Source: Mycobacterium paragordonae
GTDB taxonomy: Bacteria > Actinomycetota > Actinomycetes > Mycobacteriales > Mycobacteriaceae
Reading direction: 5' to 3'
Length of the DNA: 64,000 nt
Assembly (NCBI RefSeq): GCF_003614435.1
Contig: NZ_CP025546.1
Location: forward strand, 5,208,001-5,272,000
The notes under the pieces were generated by a model, which did not search any database, was not told the DNA's origin, and was given only the letters and a program-made list of their open reading frames with translations. Numbering within the stretch: the stretch's first letter is position 1; every line of letters begins with the position of its first letter. This document shows positions 16,137 to 25,033 of the stretch, one piece after another. Position numbers and translations under genes: made by a program.

Positions 16137-17099
16137 TCAACGCGCCGACAGCGCCCGTAGGAAGAAGCCCAGGTTCGCCGGCCGCTCGGCCAACCGCCGC
16201 ATGAAGTAGCCGTACCACTGGGTGCCGAACGGCACATAGACCCGCACCTGGTTGCCGGCGGAAACCAACCGCCGCTGTTCGTCATCCCGGATCCCGTACA
16301 GCATCTGGTATTCGAAATCGTCGCCGTCACGGCCTGATTCGCGAGCCAAACCGGCTACCGCATCGATGATCGCCGGGTCATGTGAGGCCACCATCGGATA
16401 CCCGCGGCCGGCCATAAGCACCCGCAGACATCGCAGATAGGAGTCGGTGACATCGGCGGCAGCCCGATAGGCCACCGAAGCCGGTTCGTCATACGCGCCC
16501 TTGCACAACCGGATCCGTGCTCCCACCGACGCCAACTCAGCGCAGTCACCATGTGTGCGTCGTAGATAGGCCTGCAACACCGTCCCCAGCCAGGGAAAGT
16601 CGACCCGCAGGTCACCCGAGATCGACAGCGTCGAATCGGTGGTGGTGTGATCCTCGGCGTCCACGGTGACCCACGCGCCGACCGCCTCGGCCCGCTCGCA
16701 GATGGTGCGGGCATTGTCCAGCGCGATCTTCTGGCCGTCGCGGTCCAGCGACTGCCCCAGCGCCGACAGTTTGAGCGACACCTCCAGTGGGCGTACCCCG
16801 TCGAACGCGCAGTCGTCGCGGCGTCCCAGCGCGTCGAGCAGATCGAGGTAAGCCTGCACGGTGGCCGCGGCGTCGTCGGCGTCGACGACGTTTTCGCCCA
16901 GGCAATCAATGCTGATGAAGCGGCCGGAATCACGCAGCGCGGCAACCACTTCCAGTACACCGCCCAACGTGTCCCCGGGCACGAACCGGCGCACCACCCG
17001 TCGCGTCAAGGCGGAGCGTTCCACGGCACGCCGCAACCCGTCGGCCCGGCTCGCCGCCAACATCGCCGGGCGCAGCGTGTGCGCGAATACTCCGGCCAT
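16137..17099 (-). CDS. pruB: Proline dehydrogenase (PruB)
   Basis: A 320-residue flavin-dependent proline dehydrogenase that oxidises proline to pyrroline-5-carboxylate and passes electrons to the respiratory chain. The conserved barrel motifs are visible: SLKLSALG, RIRLCKGAY, YQMLYGIR and the substrate-binding C-terminal helix GYFMRRLAERP. It is a stand-alone enzyme rather than fused PutA. Its ATG overlaps the pruA stop by one base, so the pair is an operon. The homologue is Rv1188. Confidence 0.95.
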   Translation of the reverse strand: MAGVFAHTLRPAMLAASRADGLRRAVERSALTRRVVRRFVPGDTLGGVLEVVAALRDSGRFISIDCLGENVVDADDAAATVQAYLDLLDALGRRDDCAFDGVRPLEVSLKLSALGQSLDRDGQKIALDNARTICERAEAVGAWVTVDAEDHTTTDSTLSISGDLRVDFPWLGTVLQAYLRRTHGDCAELASVGARIRLCKGAYDEPASVAYRAAADVTDSYLRCLRVLMAGRGYPMVASHDPAIIDAVAGLARESGRDGDDFEYQMLYGIRDDEQRRLVSAGNQVRVYVPFGTQWYGYFMRRLAERPANLGFFLRALSAR

Positions 17100-18730
17100 C
17101 AGCCTGCCGCCATGTGCGGATAGGTGTGGTCGGTCGCCGGGACGAAGGTCTCCTTGATCGTGCGCGCCGACGTCCAGCGCATCAGGTTCATCGGCGAGCC
17201 CGCCTTGTCGTTGGTGCCGGAGCCACGTGAACCGCCGAACGGCTGGCGTCCCACGACGGCACCGGTCGGCTTGTCGTTGACGTAGAAGTTGCCCGCGGCG
17301 TATCGCAACCGGCGCTGTGCGGTCAGCACGGCTTGCCGGTCGTCGGCTATCACCGCGCCGGTCAACGCATAGCGCGAACCGGTGTCGATCACATCGAGTA
17401 TCCGGTCGTACTGGTCGTCGGGGTACACATGCACCGCCAGCAACGGCCCGAAGTACTCGGTGGCGAACGCCTCGTCACTCGGGTCGTCGGACAGCAGCAC
17501 GGTAGGTCGCACGAAATAGCCTTCGCTGTCGTCATATTCGCCGCCCACGGCGATCGTGACACCCGCGGCGCCCTTGGCCCGCTCGATGGCGTCGACGTTC
17601 TTGGTGAACGCGCGCCGGTCGATCAGGGCGCCCCCGAAGTTGGACAGGTCGGTGACGTCGCCGTAACTGAGCCCGGCGACCGTTCCCAGAAAGTCGTCAC
17701 CCATTCGTTGCCAGACCGAATGGGCGATGAACGCCCGCGACGCCGCCGAGCACTTCTGGCCCTGGTAGTCGAACGCGCCGCGAATGAGCGCTGTAGTCAA
17801 CACATCCGGCCGCGCCGAGGCGTGTGCGAGCACGAAATCCTTACCGCCCGTCTCCCCCACCAGACGCGGATAACTTTGGTATTGGCCGATATTCGCGCCG
17901 ACCTGCTGCCACAAGTGCTGGAACGTCGCCGTCGATCCGGTGAAGTGGATGCCGGCCAACCGCGGATCGCGCAGCGCCACATCCGATACCGCCAGGCCGT
18001 CCCCGGTCAGCAAGTTAATCACGCCGGGCGGCAAGCCGGCCGCCTCGAGCAATTGCAGGGTCAGGTAGGCCGACAGCGTTTGGGTGATCGACGGCTTCCA
18101 CACCACGGTGTTGCCCATCAGCGCCGGAGCCGTCGGCAGATTGGCGGCGATCGATGTGAAGTTGAACGGGGTGATCGCATACACGAAGCCGTCCAGCGGA
18201 CGGTAGTCGCTGCGGTTCCACTCCCCCGGCCCGCTGATCGGCTGCTGAGCCAGGATCTGACGGGCGAACGCGACATTGAACCGCCAGAAGTCGATCTGCT
18301 CACACGGCGCATCGATCTCGGCCTGATACACCGACTTGGACTGACCCAGCATGGTGGCAGCGGCGATCTTCTCCCGCCACGGCCCGGCCAGCAGGTCGGC
18401 CGCCCGCAGGAACACCGCGGCGCGTTCGTCGAACGGCGTTTCCGCCCATGCGGCCCTGGCGGCACTGGCCGCCTCGATCGCGGCAACCGCGTCGGCGTGT
18501 CCGGCGTTGGTCAGTGTCCCCAACGTGGCGGCATGCCGATGCGGCTGTACCACCTCGATCCGCTCACCGTCGCCCATCCGGTGCTTCCCCGCGATCACGT
18601 GCGGCAGGTCGATGGGGTGGTCGGCCAGGGCCGTCAGTGCGGCGCGCAACCGAGTGCGTTCCGGCGAGTTCGGCGGGTAGTCGTGAACCGGCTCGTTGGC
18701 CGGCTGGGGTACCTGGGTGATCGCGTCCAT
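17099..18730 (-). CDS. pruA: 1-pyrroline-5-carboxylate dehydrogenase (PruA)
   Basis: A 543-residue ALDH-superfamily enzyme oxidising glutamate semialdehyde to glutamate with NAD, the second step of proline catabolism. Visible are ITPFNFT, the base Glu in VGETGGKD (E293), and the nucleophile in YQGQKCSA (C327). The ATG at 18730 gives exactly the length I remember for Rv1187. The frame is open further upstream, but that part runs into the divergent pruC gene. It is first in the pruA-pruB operon. Confidence 0.95.
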   Translation of the reverse strand: MDAITQVPQPANEPVHDYPPNSPERTRLRAALTALADHPIDLPHVIAGKHRMGDGERIEVVQPHRHAATLGTLTNAGHADAVAAIEAASAARAAWAETPFDERAAVFLRAADLLAGPWREKIAAATMLGQSKSVYQAEIDAPCEQIDFWRFNVAFARQILAQQPISGPGEWNRSDYRPLDGFVYAITPFNFTSIAANLPTAPALMGNTVVWKPSITQTLSAYLTLQLLEAAGLPPGVINLLTGDGLAVSDVALRDPRLAGIHFTGSTATFQHLWQQVGANIGQYQSYPRLVGETGGKDFVLAHASARPDVLTTALIRGAFDYQGQKCSAASRAFIAHSVWQRMGDDFLGTVAGLSYGDVTDLSNFGGALIDRRAFTKNVDAIERAKGAAGVTIAVGGEYDDSEGYFVRPTVLLSDDPSDEAFATEYFGPLLAVHVYPDDQYDRILDVIDTGSRYALTGAVIADDRQAVLTAQRRLRYAAGNFYVNDKPTGAVVGRQPFGGSRGSGTNDKAGSPMNLMRWTSARTIKETFVPATDHTYPHMAAG

Positions 18731-18799
18731 TCCGTCAGGATCCCCGCGCGGAGTCGACGATCGGTTGGCTGATCGGACAACATCTATCGGGCGCGGTAG

Positions 18800-18805
18800 T
18801 AGAAT
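18800..18805 (+). promoter_or_regulatory. -10 element of pruC; leaderless start likely
   Basis: TAGAAT ends 7 bp before the A of the pruC ATG (18813), which fits a leaderless transcript. The whole pruA-pruC gap (18731-18812) is 82 bp, so the regulator's site must overlap both promoters. Confidence 0.5.
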
Positions 18806-18812
18806 CCGACAA

Positions 18813-20426
18813 ATGACGGGCATTGGGCTCGGGCAGCTGCTCCTCGCGCTGGACGCGACGATGGTCAGCCTGGTGCAGGCGCCCCGCGGCCTGGATCTCC
18901 CCGTCTCCTCGGCCGCGTTGATCGACTCCGATGATGTGCGGCTGGGCCTGGCACGGGCCGCCGGTTCGGCCGACGTGTTCTTCTTCGTCGGGGTGACCGA
19001 CGAAGACGCGGTGCGCTGGATCGGCAACCAGGTCGGCGTTCCGGTGGCGGTCTTCGTCAAGCAGCCCTCCGATGCGTTGGTGGCCAAGGCTGCACGGGCC
19101 GGTGCGGCGGTGGTGGCGGTGGAGCCCCAGGCTCGGTGGGAGCGGGTATATCAGCTGGTCAACCATGTCCTGGAGCACCACCGGGACCGTGCCGACTCCC
19201 AGGAGGACTCCGGCACCGATCTGTTCGGGTTGGCCCAGTCCCTGGCCGACCGCATCCACGGGATGGTCAGCATTGAAGACGCCCAGTCACATGTACTGGC
19301 CTATTCGGCCTCCAGTGACGAGGCCGACGAATTGCGGCGGCTCTCGATCCTGGGCCGCGCCGGGCCACCCGAACACCTGCAGTGGATCGGCCAATGGGGC
19401 ATCTTCGACGCATTGCGGGCCGGCGGCGAAGTGATACGCGTCGACGAGCGTCCCGAGCTGGGACTACGTCCGCGACTGGCCATCGGCATCCATCGATCGC
19501 GCCCGCCGACTTTCGCCGGCACCATCTGGGTACAGCAGGGTTCGCAGCCACTGGCCGACGATGCCGAGGAGATGTTGCGCGGCGCCGCGGTGCTGGCCGC
19601 CCGGATCATGGCCCGGCTGGCGGCCCGGCCGTCCCCGCATGTCCGGCAGGTGCAGCAACTCCTCGGACTGGGCCAGGGCGACCCGGGCGACGTATCCGAG
19701 TGCGCGCGCGATCTCGGCTTGTCGATCGACGGAACAGGCGCGGTGATCGGTTGGGACACCATCGGCGACACGGACCGCCAGGCCCGCATAACCGACGTTG
19801 TTGCGTTGAGCGCCAGCGCTTTTCGGCACGACGCCCAGGTGGCATCGAACGGTACACGCAGCTACGTGTTGCTTCCGCAGATCTCCAAGACCCGGCCGGT
19901 CGCCTCCTGGGTGCGCGGCACGATCGGTGCGCTACGCACGGAGTTGAACGTCGAGTTGCGGGCGGCCATCGCCGCGCCGGTCCACGGCCTGGCCGCCGTC
20001 GCCGCGGCCCGCGCCGAAGTGGACCGGGTGCTGGACAGCGCCGAGCGCCATCCGGTCTCATTCGGCCAGGTGACGTCGCTGGCCGAGGCGCGGACCACGG
20101 TGCTGCTCGACGAGGTCGTCACCCTGATCGGGGCCGACGAGCGGCTGGTCGACCCGCGGGTACGCGAGCTCAAGACGCGGGATCCGATGCTGGCGGAGAC
20201 GCTGAGCGCCTACCTGGACTGCTTCGGCGACATCGCCGCCGCGGCGAGCTGGCTGCAGGTGCATCCCAACACGGTCCGCTACCGGGTCCGCCGAATCGAA
20301 CGGCTGATGTCCACCTCACTGGCCGATCCCGATGTGCGACTGGTCTTTTCGCTGAGCCTGCGGGCCATCGAGCGGCCCGCCGAGTCCGCGGCGGGAACAG
20401 TATTCCGAAATCGGCACGCGGAGTAG
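18813..20426 (+). CDS. pruC: PucR-family proline-utilisation regulator (PruC)
   Basis: A 537-residue regulator. The N-terminal part resembles the purine-catabolism PucR sensory domain, and the C-terminus has the PucR helix-turn-helix, visible as DIAAAASWLQVHPNTVRYRVRR. In M. smegmatis a protein of this type, PruC, activates pruAB in response to proline (established for the family). The divergent position next to pruA, length and context match Rv1186c. The ATG at 18813 follows a -10 element by 7 bp. Confidence 0.9.
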   Translation: MTGIGLGQLLLALDATMVSLVQAPRGLDLPVSSAALIDSDDVRLGLARAAGSADVFFFVGVTDEDAVRWIGNQVGVPVAVFVKQPSDALVAKAARAGAAVVAVEPQARWERVYQLVNHVLEHHRDRADSQEDSGTDLFGLAQSLADRIHGMVSIEDAQSHVLAYSASSDEADELRRLSILGRAGPPEHLQWIGQWGIFDALRAGGEVIRVDERPELGLRPRLAIGIHRSRPPTFAGTIWVQQGSQPLADDAEEMLRGAAVLAARIMARLAARPSPHVRQVQQLLGLGQGDPGDVSECARDLGLSIDGTGAVIGWDTIGDTDRQARITDVVALSASAFRHDAQVASNGTRSYVLLPQISKTRPVASWVRGTIGALRTELNVELRAAIAAPVHGLAAVAAARAEVDRVLDSAERHPVSFGQVTSLAEARTTVLLDEVVTLIGADERLVDPRVRELKTRDPMLAETLSAYLDCFGDIAAAASWLQVHPNTVRYRVRRIERLMSTSLADPDVRLVFSLSLRAIERPAESAAGTVFRNRHAE

Positions 20427-20478
20427 AGTTTGTGGCGCTGCGCCAGTGCACGCTGGTCGCGAACCGTGTGGAGGCCCT

Positions 20479-20862
20479 GTGACGGAACAACCGCCGAACT
20501 ATCCGCCACCGCAATATCCTCCGCCGGTGCCGGGCAGCTACGGCGCATACGGTTATCCCCCGCCGCCCTACGCGCCGCCCAGGACGAACGCGCTGGCCAT
20601 CGCGTCATTCGTCGCCGCGATCGCGGGGTTCTTCACCTGCGGCCTCGGAAACATTCTCGGGTTGATCTTCGGCGTGGTCGGGCTGGGTCAGATCAAACGG
20701 ACCGGCGAAGGCGGCCGCGGCCTCGCGATCGCCGGCATCGTGGTCAGCGCGTTGACACTGGCATTCCTGGTCGCTGCCTTCATCTTCGGGTCGACCTACC
20801 GGCATGAACATGAAGAAGACAACTACAGTTCCCTGCGCACCTTGGTCAGCGCCCCGGCGTAG
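20479..20862 (+). CDS. DUF4190 membrane protein
   Basis: A 127-residue protein. The N-terminal 35 residues are rich in Pro, Tyr and Gly (repeated YPPP), followed by two transmembrane helices flanking a Gly-rich loop (LGLIFGVVGLGQIKRTGEGG), the DUF4190 pattern. A short charged His/Glu tail follows. The GTG at 20479 has GGAGG just upstream. Function is unknown; it is probably a small cell-envelope protein. It sits between pruC and stf0 on the same strand. Confidence 0.85.
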   Translation: MTEQPPNYPPPQYPPPVPGSYGAYGYPPPPYAPPRTNALAIASFVAAIAGFFTCGLGNILGLIFGVVGLGQIKRTGEGGRGLAIAGIVVSALTLAFLVAAFIFGSTYRHEHEEDNYSSLRTLVSAPA

Positions 20863-20932
20863 CCCGCGCCCCCGCAATAGTTATTATCAGGCTGAAGGTA
20901 ACTGCAAGTGTTGCACCGCATTTGCGTGCGGT

Positions 20933-20938
20933 TAGGCT
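20933..20938 (+). promoter_or_regulatory. -10 element of stf0
   Basis: TAGGCT ends 7 bp before the GTG at 20945, so the stf0 mRNA is probably leaderless. The 82-bp region upstream is the only promoter space before the stf0-cysD-cysNC genes. Confidence 0.45.
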
Positions 20939-20944
20939 GCGTTG

Positions 20945-21748
20945 GTGGCCGATCATCCGTCGTCGTATCTGGTGCTGGCATCCCAGCGCAGCGGCAGCAC
21001 GCTGCTGGTCGAATCGCTGCGTGCGACCGGCGTGGCCGGCGAGCCTCAGGAGTTCTTCCAATACCTGCCTACCACCAGCCAGTCTCCGCAGCCCCGTGAG
21101 TGGTTCGCCGGGGTCGAGGACGAGTCGATCCTGAAGTTGCTGGACCCGTTGGACGAGGGCAAGCCCGACCTCGCGCCGGCCGAGATCTGGCGGGACTACA
21201 TCCGCACCGTCGGTCGCACACCGAACGGGGTCTGGGGCGGCAAGCTGATGTGGAATCAGACGCCGCTGCTGCTGGACCGGGTGGCGGGCCTGAAGGAGCG
21301 ATCGGGCGACGGCCTGCTGGCCGGTATTCGCGACGTGGTCGGTGAGGATCCGCTGCTCATCCACATCCACCGTCCCGACGTCGTGTCCCAAGCGGTGTCG
21401 TTCTGGCGAGCCGTGCAGACCCGGGTCTGGCGCGGCAGGCCGGACCCGGTGCGCGACGCACGTGCCACCTACCATGCCGGCGCTATCGCGCACGTAGTGC
21501 GCATGCTGCAGGCACAGGAGGAGGGCTGGAAGAACTGGTTCGCCGAGGAGAATGTCACACCCATCGAGATCTCCTATCCGGTGTTGTGGCGCAACCTGAC
21601 TGAAGTGGTCGGCGACATTCTCGAGCGGCTGGGCCTGGACCGCCGACTGGCCCCCGAGCCGGTGCTGCAGCGCCAGGCCGATCAGCGTTCCGACGAGTGG
21701 GTGGACCGCTATCGCGCGGACGCCGAAAGAGAGGGACTCCCAACGTGA
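20945..21748 (+). CDS. stf0: Trehalose 2-sulfotransferase (Stf0)
   Basis: A 267-residue PAPS-dependent sulfotransferase that sulfates trehalose, the first step toward sulfolipids. It has the 5'-phosphosulfate loop LASQRSGST, the active-site Glu36 in GEPQEFFQ, and [12 protein letters not shown]. The sequence closely follows M. smegmatis Stf0 as I remember it. The GTG at 20945 gives the same 267-residue length; a TTG lies just before it. The genes for PAPS synthesis follow at once, so sulfate activation and use are linked. Confidence 0.93.
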   Translation: MADHPSSYLVLASQRSGSTLLVESLRATGVAGEPQEFFQYLPTTSQSPQPREWFAGVEDESILKLLDPLDEGKPDLAPAEIWRDYIRTVGRTPNGVWGGKLMWNQTPLLLDRVAGLKERSGDGLLAGIRDVVGEDPLLIHIHRPDVVSQAVSFWRAVQTRVWRGRPDPVRDARATYHAGAIAHVVRMLQAQEEGWKNWFAEENVTPIEISYPVLWRNLTEVVGDILERLGLDRRLAPEPVLQRQADQRSDEWVDRYRADAEREGLPT

Positions 21749-21797
21749 CCCGAGCCGACGACGACGCAGAACGAAGTGATGAGGAGGGGCGGCTCCG

Positions 21798-22715
21798 ATG
21801 ACCCAAGCGATAGACACCACCCACGTCGACGAACTCCGCCTGCTCGAAGCAGAGGCGGTCCACATCATCCGCGAAGTCGTCGCCGAGCTGGAGCGCCCGG
21901 TGCTGCTCTTCTCCGCCGGCAAGGATTCGATCGTGCTACTTCGCCTGGCGGAGAAGGCTTTTCGCCCGCTACCGTTGCCGTTCCCGGTGATGCACGTGGA
22001 CACCGGGCACAACTTCCCCGAGGTGCTCGAATTCCGGGACCGCCGGGTGACCGGACAGGGACACAAGCTGATCGTCGCGTCGGTGCAGGAGTCCATCGAC
22101 AAGGGCCGCGTGCCCGACCCCGGGCCGACCGCCTCGCGCAACCGGGCCCAGACCCGCACGCTGCTCGACGCGCTCGAAGAGGGCGGCTTCGACGCGGCTT
22201 TCGGCGGTGCCCGCCGCGATGAGGAACGCGCCCGCGCCAAGGAACGGATCCTGAGTTTCCGCGACGAGTTCGGCCAGTGGGATCCGCGCGCGCAACGCCC
22301 CGAGCCGTGGACGCTGTACAACGGCCGGATCAAGAAGGGCGAGCAGGTCCGGGTTTTCCCGCTGAGCAACTGGACCGAGATCGACGTCTGGCGCTACATC
22401 GAGCTGGAAAACCTTGAAATACCGTCGATTTACTACGCCCACGAACGTGAGGTGTTCGAACGCGACGGCATTCTGCTGGCCGTGTCGGAGTACGCCAGCC
22501 CGGCCGACGGCGAGAGTGCTGCCGTGGAGTGGGTGCGCTACCGAACCGTCGGGGACCTGACCATCACCGGGGCGGTGCGCTCCGAGGCCACCGACATCAC
22601 CCGGGTCATCAGCGAGATCTCGGCGGCGACGGTGTCCGAGCGCGGCGAAACCCGCGCCGACGACCGCACGTCGGCCGCCGCGATGGAAGACCGCAAGCGA
22701 GAAGGGTACTTCTGA
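21798..22715 (+). CDS. cysD: Sulfate adenylyltransferase subunit 2 (CysD)
   Basis: A 305-residue ATP sulfurylase catalytic subunit of the PP-loop family, making APS from ATP and sulfate. The pyrophosphate loop reads LLFSAGKDS (37-44), followed by FPVMHVDTGHNFPE and GGARRDEE, all typical of CysD. An AGGAGGGG ribosome site precedes the ATG. It is 49 bp after stf0, and its TGA overlaps the cysNC ATG, so CysD and CysN are made together. The family works as a CysDN complex in which GTP hydrolysis drives APS formation. Confidence 0.96.
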   Translation: MTQAIDTTHVDELRLLEAEAVHIIREVVAELERPVLLFSAGKDSIVLLRLAEKAFRPLPLPFPVMHVDTGHNFPEVLEFRDRRVTGQGHKLIVASVQESIDKGRVPDPGPTASRNRAQTRTLLDALEEGGFDAAFGGARRDEERARAKERILSFRDEFGQWDPRAQRPEPWTLYNGRIKKGEQVRVFPLSNWTEIDVWRYIELENLEIPSIYYAHEREVFERDGILLAVSEYASPADGESAAVEWVRYRTVGDLTITGAVRSEATDITRVISEISAATVSERGETRADDRTSAAAMEDRKREGYF

Positions 22716-24622
22716 TGACCGTCGAGGATCAGCTGGCACCGACCTCCGGCAAGACGCGACAACTGCTGCGCATCGCCACCGCGGGCTCGGTGGACGACGG
22801 CAAGAGCACGTTGATCGGCAGACTGCTGCACGACACCGACAGCCTGCCGTTGGACCACTTGGAGGCGGTCACCGACGAGGAGGGCATCGCCGACCTTGCG
22901 GCACTGTCCGACGGTCTGCGGGCCGAGCGCGAGCAGGGCATCACCATTGACGTCGCCTATCGCTTCTTCTCGACCGAGAACCGCAGCTACATCCTGGCCG
23001 ACACCCCCGGCCACGAGCGCTACACCCGCAATATGTTCACCGGCGCTTCCAACGCGCACGTGGCGATCCTGCTGGTCGACGCGCGCGCCGGGGTGCTGCG
23101 CCAGACCCGCAGACATGCACGTATCGCAAAACTGTTGGGCATCAAGCACTTCGTGGCTACGGTCAACAAGATCGACCTGATCGACTTCGACCAGGAGGGT
23201 TTCGCCAGAGTCGAGGAAGAGCTGGGTCATGTCGCGGCGCGCCTCGGCGAGGTCGACCTGACGGTGATTCCGCTGGCCGCCAAGCTCGGTGACAACGTCG
23301 TGCACCGCTCCGATCGCACGCCGTGGTACACCGGGCCCACGCTGCTGGAGTATCTGGAGGCCGTGGAGCTGGTGGCCCCGCAGGCCCAGGCGTCATGGCT
23401 GCGGCTGCCCGTGCAGTGGGTGTCGCGGCCCACGGCAGAGGTGCGCCGCCGCTACACCGGCCGGCTCGCGGCGGGCACACTGAGCGTCGGTGATCCGGTG
23501 ATCTCGCTGCCCGCCGGCACCCGCTCCACGGTGACCGCGCTGGACACCCTCGACGAGGATCGAACGACAGCCGTTGCGCCACTTGCAGTTTCGATCGAGC
23601 TGGCCGACGACATCGACGTGGGCCGGGGCGACGTGTTCATCAGCGGTGCCGAGGACGCGGTGCCCCCGGTGCTGGCCCGTGAGCTGGACGCGATCGTGTG
23701 CTGGTTCGTCGATTCGCCATTGCGGGCCGGTGACCGGCTGGCCCTCAAGCAGACCACCAAGAGCGTGCGCGCGACCGTGCAGGAATTGCACTCGCGGCTG
23801 GACCCGGAGACCCTGGACGAGCTCGACGGTCCAGTTGAGTTGGTGCTCAACGACATCGGCACGGTGACGCTGCGCACCAGCTCGGTCGTCATCGCCGACC
23901 CTTACGACGAGAACCGGGACAGCGGCGCGTTCATCCTGATCGACGAGACCACCAACGACACCGTCGGCGCCGGCACCATCGTCGAGGCCCGGGAGGTGAA
24001 GCCGGGCTCCCACCAGCGCACCGACATCCGTTGGCACCCTTCTGCCCTGGATCGCAAGCACCGCTGGAATGCCACCGGCCAGCCGGGCGCGACGATCTGG
24101 TTCACCGGACTTCCCGCGTCCGGCAAGTCGACCGTCGCGGTGGCCGTCGAGCGCGCACTCGTCGAATCGGGCCGGGTGGCCTACCTGCTCGACGGCGACA
24201 ACCTGCGGCACGGCCTGTCCGACGACCTCGGCTTCTCCCCCGGCGACCGCACCGAGAACATCAGGCGGGTAGGACATTTGACGCGGTTACTGGCTGACGC
24301 GGGCGTAGTGGCGCTGGCTTCGCTGGTGTCGCCGCTCAAGTCGGACCGCGAGACCGCCCGCGCCCTCAGCGAAGCGGCCAAACTGCCGTTCCTGGAAGTG
24401 CACGTCGCCACGTCGCTGTCCGAGTGCGAGAAGCGGGATCCCAAGGGGCTGTACGCGCGGGCCCGCAGCGGTGAACTCAAAGGCCTGACCGGAGTCGACG
24501 CGCCCTACGAGCCGCCGGAGAATCCCGACCTCGTGCTGGACACCACCAACGCCGACATCGACGAACTGGCCGCCCAGGTGATCAGCCTGCTCAACGAGGT
24601 CAGCCCCCGGCCGCCGAGCTGA
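22715..24622 (+). CDS. cysN: CysN-CysC fusion: ATP sulfurylase GTPase subunit and APS kinase
   Basis: A 635-residue bifunctional enzyme. The N-terminal part is an EF-Tu-like GTPase (GSVDDGKS 24-31, DTPGH, NKIDL) that powers ATP sulfurylase. The C-terminal 190 residues are an APS kinase with P-loop GLPASGKS (465-472) and LDGDNLRHGL. Together with CysD it converts sulfate to PAPS. The fusion matches M. tuberculosis CysN (Rv1286), though there cysDN lies elsewhere and without stf0. The start overlaps the cysD stop (TGATG). Confidence 0.96.
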   Translation: MTVEDQLAPTSGKTRQLLRIATAGSVDDGKSTLIGRLLHDTDSLPLDHLEAVTDEEGIADLAALSDGLRAEREQGITIDVAYRFFSTENRSYILADTPGHERYTRNMFTGASNAHVAILLVDARAGVLRQTRRHARIAKLLGIKHFVATVNKIDLIDFDQEGFARVEEELGHVAARLGEVDLTVIPLAAKLGDNVVHRSDRTPWYTGPTLLEYLEAVELVAPQAQASWLRLPVQWVSRPTAEVRRRYTGRLAAGTLSVGDPVISLPAGTRSTVTALDTLDEDRTTAVAPLAVSIELADDIDVGRGDVFISGAEDAVPPVLARELDAIVCWFVDSPLRAGDRLALKQTTKSVRATVQELHSRLDPETLDELDGPVELVLNDIGTVTLRTSSVVIADPYDENRDSGAFILIDETTNDTVGAGTIVEAREVKPGSHQRTDIRWHPSALDRKHRWNATGQPGATIWFTGLPASGKSTVAVAVERALVESGRVAYLLDGDNLRHGLSDDLGFSPGDRTENIRRVGHLTRLLADAGVVALASLVSPLKSDRETARALSEAAKLPFLEVHVATSLSECEKRDPKGLYARARSGELKGLTGVDAPYEPPENPDLVLDTTNADIDELAAQVISLLNEVSPRPPS

Positions 24623-24693
24623 CAATTCCCCTGAAACCGCGGCATGAGCGGTAACGTCGGTGGTGTCCAACCGGGCCGTCGACGGGAGAAACC

Positions 24694-24984
24694 ATGAGGC
24701 ACTGCATCGTCGCAGGGCTGGCTGTCGTACTGATGACTGGGGGGCTGATCGCCGCGGCCCCACCGGCCAGTGCCGGCTGCCAGTACGGGGGAGGCTTCAT
24801 CAGCAAGTGCGACGGGCCCGTCCAGCCGGACGGCACCTGGCAACGGTGCGTGGCGGTCGCCCGTCTGATTCCCAGTGGCGCCAGTTCGTTTCTGGCGCCG
24901 GAAAAGCATTGCGACGTGATGGGTCCCGGCCAGAGTTCGGGCGACTTCGCGTTCAACGACCCGCCGATGCACATCGACGACTAA
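24694..24984 (+). CDS. Small secreted four-cysteine protein (CDGP type)
   Basis: A 96-residue protein with a signal peptide (hydrophobic core LAVVLMTGGLIAAAP, cleavage after ASA). The mature protein of about 69 residues begins GCQYGGGFISKCDGPVQPDG and has four Cys (29, 39, 52, 73), enough for two disulfides. Similar small secreted mycobacterial proteins carry the CDGP motif; function is unknown. GGGAG lies upstream of the ATG. An 18-bp unit spanning its stop codon is triplicated. Confidence 0.8.
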   Translation: MRHCIVAGLAVVLMTGGLIAAAPPASAGCQYGGGFISKCDGPVQPDGTWQRCVAVARLIPSGASSFLAPEKHCDVMGPGQSSGDFAFNDPPMHIDD

Positions 24985-25029
24985 CCGATCGCAGACGACT
25001 AACCGATCGCAGACGACTGACCGATCGCG
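24976..25029. repeat. Three tandem copies of an 18-bp unit spanning a stop codon
   Basis: Two identical units (GACGACTAACCGATCGCA) and one variant are tandem at 24976, 24994 and 25012. The first contains the gene's last codons and TAA, so the gene end has been copied into the intergenic region. The repeat also abuts the end of the opposing esterase gene. Confidence 0.85.
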
Positions 25030-25033
25030 TCAG

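Noticed and set aside
22529..22714. Upstream extension of the cysNC frame
   Set aside because: It lies entirely inside cysD and the ATG overlapping the cysD stop is the normal start.
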